Source: Candidatus Formimonas warabiya
GTDB taxonomy: Bacteria; Bacillota; Dehalobacteriia; Dehalobacteriales; Dehalobacteriaceae
NCBI RefSeq assembly: GCF_002777255.1
Contig: NZ_CP017634.1
Coordinates: 2,306,903 to 2,370,902, forward strand
DNA length: 64,000 nt
Direction of reading: 5' to 3'
Below the pieces are notes generated by a model. It worked only from the letters and a program-made list of their open reading frames with translations, did no database searches and had not been told where the DNA came from. Below are positions 60,375 to 64,000 of the stretch, one piece after another (within the stretch, counting starts at the first letter, position 1; each line of letters opens with the position of its first letter). A program made the position numbers and the translations under genes.

Positions 60375-60462
60375 TTCAATTTTTACGAATTCTGTTATTC
60401 TCGGTATTTGATATTATTATATTACATGATCATTAATTATGGTAGTAGAAAATAGGATATGG

Positions 60463-60572
60463 TATAATTGTTTTAGCTGAATGAGTATCTACCGGTGATG
60501 GTGCCCACCGCAGTCAAAGAGACTGAAACGCTAAGCTGATGGCTCCTACATGATATGTGGGAGCCATTTTTA
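60463..60572 (+). promoter_or_regulatory. Fluoride riboswitch 6 and -10 (interrupted unit)
   Basis: TATAAT at 60463-60468, aptamer GGTGATGGTGCCCACC (60494-60509), hairpin AGTCAAAGAGACT, AGCTGATGGCTCCTAC. Terminator GGCTCCTACA / TGTGGGAGCC with TTTTTATTG. The IS200 element begins about 8 bases after it. Confidence 0.93.
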
Positions 60573-60579
60573 TTGTATA

Positions 60580-61310
60580 ACGAAAACCACCTGCTATGCA
60601 GGTGGTTCCAAAAGGCTTTAGCTATGAGCAGAAAAAACTACCCCCATTTGATAAAATAGTGTAGGTTTCGCCAACCGCACTAACACAAAGGAGGTAGTTA
60701 TCCAAATGGATACCGAAAGTTTATCACATACGCAATGGAATTGTAAATATCACATCGTATTTGCACCAAAATATAGGAGACAGATAATATATGGAAAAAT
60801 TAAAGACGATATAGGAAAAATACTAAGGACACTATGTGACTACAAGAAAGTAGAAATATTAGAAGCAAACGCCTGCCCAGATCACATACACATGTTGGTA
60901 TCGATACCGCCGAAAATAAGCGTATCAAGTTTCATGGGATATCTTAAAGGGAAAAGCTCATTAATGATATTTGATAGGCACGCAAATTTGAAGTATAAAT
61001 ATGGCAACAGGCACTTCTGGTGCAGAGGCTATTATGTGGATACGGTGGGACGCAACAAAAAAGTAATAGAACAGTATATAAGAAAGCAACTACAAGAGGA
61101 TATAGCATCAGACCAGATGACACTAAAGGAGTATATAGACCCGTTTACGGGTGAGCCCGTAGACAAAAACAGTAAAAAATAACCCCTTTAGGGGTTGTTT
61201 GAAAAAAAGTGCAGTTGGTGGAACTTTTCAGTGAGCCTTTAGGCTCAGCCTGGTATCATGCCCTTATAGGGCTAGAGCAAACCACCCGCTGAGCGGGTGG
61301 TCATGATTTT
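60580..61310 (+). mobile_element. IS200-type insertion sequence
   Basis: About 730 bases. Subterminal hairpins ACCACCTGC-TAT-GCAGGTGGT (60587-60607) and ACCACCCGC-TGA-GCGGGTGGT (61281-61301) at the two ends, as in the IS200/IS605 family. Single transposase gene, no TnpB. Exact ends are not certain. Confidence 0.88.
60706..61182 (+). CDS. tnpA: IS200-type TnpA transposase
   Basis: A 158-residue Y1 HUH single-strand transposase. HUH is HIH in PDHIHML near residue 66, the catalytic tyrosine is in GYYVDTVGRN near residue 123. AAGGAGG ribosome site 10 bases before ATG. Full length and without frameshifts, so it may be active. It could be read through from fluoride riboswitch 6. Confidence 0.95.
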   Translation: MDTESLSHTQWNCKYHIVFAPKYRRQIIYGKIKDDIGKILRTLCDYKKVEILEANACPDHIHMLVSIPPKISVSSFMGYLKGKSSLMIFDRHANLKYKYGNRHFWCRGYYVDTVGRNKKVIEQYIRKQLQEDIASDQMTLKEYIDPFTGEPVDKNSKK

Positions 61311-61449
61311 ACGCGAGCCGGAATACCGGTAACAATGTTTTTATGGGAGGGCTGATAGGCTTCCCCCGGAGCTTGCCGATGGCCTGAAGACGGACTCAGG
61401 GACATCATGATTGTACGGATCTTTTTTATGGATAGGGGTGATTAATTCA

Positions 61450-61878
61450 ATGGAAAATAAAGAGCGTCGTCCAAAAACAGAAGTACAAGGTTTAAATGAA
61501 AACCATCTCAGAGTGATTTCCGGTACTCTCCGTTTAATCGAGAAAGATATGGATGAGATGGAAAGGTATCTCAGGAATGCCCCGCAAGGAAGAATGTATG
61601 AAACAAGAGACGATTTAACGGAGAGCCAAAAAGAAAAAGTATTAAAGATCATTAAAACTGTGAAAGAATGTATCAACGAATTTGCAAACATGCTCCATTT
61701 TGAGCCTAATCAAGAAAGTCTAAGTGGAATTATTCGGGGTACCTTATCGATCCATTGGGTCAATGCTTGCGATATTGAACCGAAAAAATTAAAAGCCTAC
61801 GGCATGGTTGATCCGGATAACATAGAGAGATTAAGTTTCTATACCCAAAAAATAATGGATCTTTTGCATGGCTTTTAA
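61450..61878 (+). CDS. Unknown helical protein originally downstream of fluoride riboswitch 6
   Basis: 142 residues, not recognised. Charged, mainly helical (NENHLRVISGTLRLIEKDMD ... TESQKEKVLKIIKTVKECIN). It contains a probable coiled-coil-like stretch and a C-terminal GMVDPDNIERLSFYTQKIM segment. ATG at 61450 has GGGGTGAT upstream. Only the IS200 element separates it from riboswitch 6, so it was probably a fluoride-induced gene before the insertion. Confidence 0.7.
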   Translation: MENKERRPKTEVQGLNENHLRVISGTLRLIEKDMDEMERYLRNAPQGRMYETRDDLTESQKEKVLKIIKTVKECINEFANMLHFEPNQESLSGIIRGTLSIHWVNACDIEPKKLKAYGMVDPDNIERLSFYTQKIMDLLHGF

Positions 61879-61979
61879 AAGAAGGTTTTGCATAATTCCG
61901 AAGGTAATCAAGCAGCAAAAGCTTCTTTGGTTTATATCTGCCGGCACCGGTTCTGTTATGATATCGAAGTAAAAGATCA

Positions 61980-62013
61980 GCCTCTCTCCCGGCATTCGCG
62001 GGAGAGAGGCTGC
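61980..62013. other. Stable hairpin between convergent genes
   Basis: CAGCCTCTCTCCC / GGGAGAGAGGCTG with an 8-base loop. No T-run on either side, so terminator function is unproven, although the place (3' end of two convergent genes) suits one. Confidence 0.6.
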
Positions 62014-62093
62014 CGCGAAACCAGCTTGTAATAGGGATAGACGTCTATTTTTTTGCTTGCTCCGGTTAAGATGCCAATTAGCGACTTTCCCAA

Positions 62094-63371
62094 TTATTTG
62101 ATAAGTGGGTTAACAAAATCGGCGCATTCTCCTAATTCCGCTTCAATCTCCAGCAAACGGTTATATTTGGCGATCCTTTCGCTCCGGCATGCAGAACCGG
62201 TCTTGATTTGCCCTCCTCCCACGGCCACTGAAAAGTCGGCAATAAAGGTATCTTCCGTTTCGCCGCTGCGATGGGAAATGACAAATCCCCATCCTGCTCT
62301 CCGGCATAAATTTATCGCCTCCATTGTTTCCGTGACAGTGCCAATCTGGTTTAATTTGATTAAAACCGCATTGGTGCTTTTTTCCTTGATTCCCCGGGTA
62401 ATGAAACGGGTATTGGTAACATATATATCGTCACCCACGATCTGAATTTTATCTCCCAGCAGTGCGGTATGCTGCCGGAACCCTTCCCAATCGTTTTCTG
62501 CTAATCCATCCTCAATGGAAACAATGGGATATTTATTCACCCATTCCTGATAAAGATTGTTCATTTGGCTGCTGCTCTTTTGTCCCTGCCCTGATTTTGC
62601 CAAGTGGTAGGAGCCCCTTTCATAGAAGGAACTTGCTGCAGGATCAAGAGCAATGGCAATCTCTTGCCCAGGTTTGTAACCTGCTTTTTCAATGGCCTCG
62701 GTAATGAGTTCGCAGGCTTCATCATTGCTTTTCAGATTGGGGGCAAATCCTCCCTCATCACCCACTGAAGTGTTATAACCCTTTTTACTTAGGATTTTCT
62801 TCAGGGCATGAAAGGTTTCACTCCCATACCTTAAAGCTTCAGCGAATGAGGGTGCGCCAACGGGCATCACCATAAATTCCTGAAAGTCCACACTGTTTTC
62901 GGCATGCTTCCCTCCGTTCAAAATATTCATCATCGGCACGGGAATCCGGCCGGCGCTGGGCCCACCGAGATACGCATATAAGGGCAGCCCCGCACTTGCC
63001 GCAGCAGCACGGGCTGCACACATGGAAATGCCAAGGATCGCATTAGCTCCCAGTTTTTCTTTGTTTTTTGTGCCATCCATTTCAATTAATAGTCGGTCAA
63101 TTTCTCTTTGTTTGGACGGGTCAAACCCCGTTATTTCTGGACCAATGATCTCGTTAACATTTGAGACAGCTTTTCGGACGCCTTTTCCCCCATACCGGTT
63201 TTTATCATGATCTCTGAGTTCAACCGCTTCATTTTCACCCGTTGAAGCTCCGGAGGGCACGGAAGCCGATACCATGATGCCATTATCCAAACCCATGAAT
63301 ACTCTTATCGTGGGATTTCCCCGAGAATCGAGGATTTCCATGGCCCGTACAGATTTAATCTTGTTACTCAT
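62094..63371 (-). CDS. eno: Enolase under fluoride riboswitch control
   Basis: Converts 2-phosphoglycerate to phosphoenolpyruvate; this reaction is the classic target of fluoride (with Mg and phosphate). 425 residues. All signatures are present: [11 protein letters not shown]-type start ([14 protein letters not shown]), [67 protein letters not shown]. Standing apart from glycolytic genes and behind riboswitch 7, it is presumably made to offset inhibition. It may be a second copy in the genome. Confidence 0.95.
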   Translation of the reverse strand: MSNKIKSVRAMEILDSRGNPTIRVFMGLDNGIMVSASVPSGASTGENEAVELRDHDKNRYGGKGVRKAVSNVNEIIGPEITGFDPSKQREIDRLLIEMDGTKNKEKLGANAILGISMCAARAAAASAGLPLYAYLGGPSAGRIPVPMMNILNGGKHAENSVDFQEFMVMPVGAPSFAEALRYGSETFHALKKILSKKGYNTSVGDEGGFAPNLKSNDEACELITEAIEKAGYKPGQEIAIALDPAASSFYERGSYHLAKSGQGQKSSSQMNNLYQEWVNKYPIVSIEDGLAENDWEGFRQHTALLGDKIQIVGDDIYVTNTRFITRGIKEKSTNAVLIKLNQIGTVTETMEAINLCRRAGWGFVISHRSGETEDTFIADFSVAVGGGQIKTGSACRSERIAKYNRLLEIEAELGECADFVNPLIK

Positions 63372-63404
63372 TTTCTCATCTCCAATTATTTATTTTATTT
63401 AAAT

Positions 63405-63441
63405 AAAAATACTCCACCCAGGTATTGTTCCCGGCAGGAGT
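63405..63441 (-). terminator. Second hairpin after riboswitch 7
   Basis: ACTCCTGCC / GGGTGGAGT with two mismatches, followed by ATTTTTATTT, between the riboswitch terminator and the enolase start. Tandem attenuation may be possible. Confidence 0.5.
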
Positions 63442-63447
63442 GAAAAG

Positions 63448-63531
63448 GAAAATAAAAAACTCCTGCCAAAAATTTGATGGGCAGGAGTTATCAACCCGTA
63501 AGGGTGGTTATCGGTGAACTCCATCACCTAT
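63448..63531 (-). promoter_or_regulatory. Fluoride riboswitch 7 (enolase)
   Basis: Minus strand: GGTGATGGAGTTCACC (63513-63528), hairpin AACCACCCTTACGGGTT, TGATAACTCCTGCC. Pseudoknot GGAGTT with AACTCC. Terminator AACTCCTGCCC / GGCAGGAGTT followed by TTTTTATTTTCC. It fills most of the 353-base gap between enolase and the small protein gene. Confidence 0.94.
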
Positions 63532-63656
63532 TGCTTATAGTACAATTTTTCCTTATTATCCCCAAAAAGTCAAGAAAAAATGATTTTAAAATAAATAAGG
63601 CTTTGCGGTGCTATCAGCTGTTTTTCGTAAGACACCGGAGATACTCTCTGGCATGA

Positions 63657-63706
63657 GTACAAAAGGGACGGAATGATCCATTCATGGTATTCCGCCCCCT
63701 TTTATT
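63657..63706 (-). terminator. Terminator of the small C-terminal gene
   Basis: On the minus strand AAAAGGGGGCGGAAT pairs with ATTCCGTCCCTTTT over a 14-base loop, followed by a T-rich run. Confidence 0.75.
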
Positions 63707-63723
63707 CTCTTATTGTCTTTGCA

Positions 63724-63903
63724 TCAACAAGAGAATACGGATTTATCGTCTTTGCAGATCTCGCACTCTTGATCTTTCACCCGCACTTTCACTTCGAAAC
63801 AGTCATTGTAAATTCTGATTTTTTTCTTGCTCCCATCATCAGATTGCCTGACTCTGACTTTTAATTTATCTTGGCCTAAAGTCTTTTTATGTTTTTTGGA
63901 CAT
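63724..63903 (-). CDS. Small basic protein of unknown function
   Basis: 59 residues, starting MSKKHKKTLGQDKLKVRVRQ and ending in VRVKDQECEICKDDKSVFSC. Three cysteines lie near the C-terminus, one of which is the last residue (CEIC, then C). Very strong GGGGGG-type ribosome site 6 bases before the ATG, and a terminator follows. Small basic beta-strand protein; could bind nucleic acid or metal. Not recognised. Confidence 0.6.
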   Translation of the reverse strand: MSKKHKKTLGQDKLKVRVRQSDDGSKKKIRIYNDCFEVKVRVKDQECEICKDDKSVFSC

Positions 63904-64000
63904 GAATAACCCCCCCTTAATTTTTTTATTGTACCAAATATTATTAAGGGAGATTATTTTTTGCTACATCGAGACAAGATTTTTTAAAAACTTAAAAAAC

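Noticed and set aside
61305-61449. Coding start of the 142-residue gene at 61411
   Set aside because: The 13 extra codons cover the ribosome site of ATG 61450 and look like flanking DNA.
1-64000. tRNA, rRNA and CRISPR arrays
   Set aside because: None seen on inspection of the intergenic regions; a tRNAscan/CRISPR search would settle it.

Overview
The window reads as chromosome of an anaerobic, endospore-forming, low-to-mid GC Firmicute of the Clostridia, most like the Peptococcaceae / Desulfitobacterium-Dehalobacter-Dehalobacterium neighbourhood. The assignment is an inference from gene content: a SpoVA operon, a YhcN-type sporulation lipoprotein, corrinoid methyltransferase genes, [4Fe-4S] L-serine dehydratase, Firmicute-type ribosome binding sites, and two candidate selenoproteins with in-frame TGA. 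No rRNA, tRNA or CRISPR array was seen.

Layout. 0-5 kb: the end of aroF, pheA, a radical-SAM/DUF4130 DNA-metabolism pair and an amidohydrolase. 5-15 kb: Cu/Zn-SOD-like protein, a chemoreceptor behind a c-di-GMP-I riboswitch, a PHP phosphatase, sdaAB/sdaAA, a CorC-type membrane protein, two unknown or secreted-type proteins and a phosphohexomutase. 15-21 kb: a YtrA-type GntR regulator with an ABC exporter, a family 3 hexosaminidase, and an ECF sigma factor coupled to a membrane beta-propeller protein. 21-33 kb: an alkyltransferase-like protein, a ferredoxin:thioredoxin-reductase-like protein that appears to carry Sec, a glutaredoxin, CorA, a VTT protein, radical SAM, thioesterase, two TetR genes with an ABC exporter, MsrAB and a cation diffusion facilitator. 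33-40 kb: a complete IS4-family element with a 7-bp target duplication inserted just upstream of an SLH protein, DMT transporters and a vWA protein. 40-43.6 kb: a DUF1657-YetF-SpoVAC-SpoVAD-SpoVAE-DUF1657 operon like the spoVA2mob type. 43.7-48.9 kb: a corrinoid/methyltransferase operon with its own GntR repressor and a GntR operator on a near-consensus promoter. 49-51.6 kb: YhcN lipoprotein, two tandem 25-residue peptides, a HesB-like candidate selenoprotein and a membrane 4Fe-4S protein behind a CsoR-type operator.

The most striking region is 51.6-63.6 kb. It holds seven copies of the fluoride (crcB) riboswitch in 10.3 kb. They precede a dynamin-like GTPase, crcB-DUF190, a pair of MutS-ATPase-domain proteins, a Kef-type antiporter with UspA, a DUF6062 Cys/His protein (divergent aptamer), an unknown 142-residue protein now separated from its riboswitch by an IS200 element, and enolase. 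This looks like a concentrated fluoride-resistance island whose members go well beyond the export channel: fluoride export, ion homeostasis, replacement of a fluoride-sensitive glycolytic enzyme, and several proteins of unknown role.

The two in-frame TGA genes (FTR-like at 21.9-22.3 kb and HesB-like at 50.4-50.7 kb) each have a hairpin at the expected distance after the TGA. They support each other as evidence that this genome reads UGA as selenocysteine.
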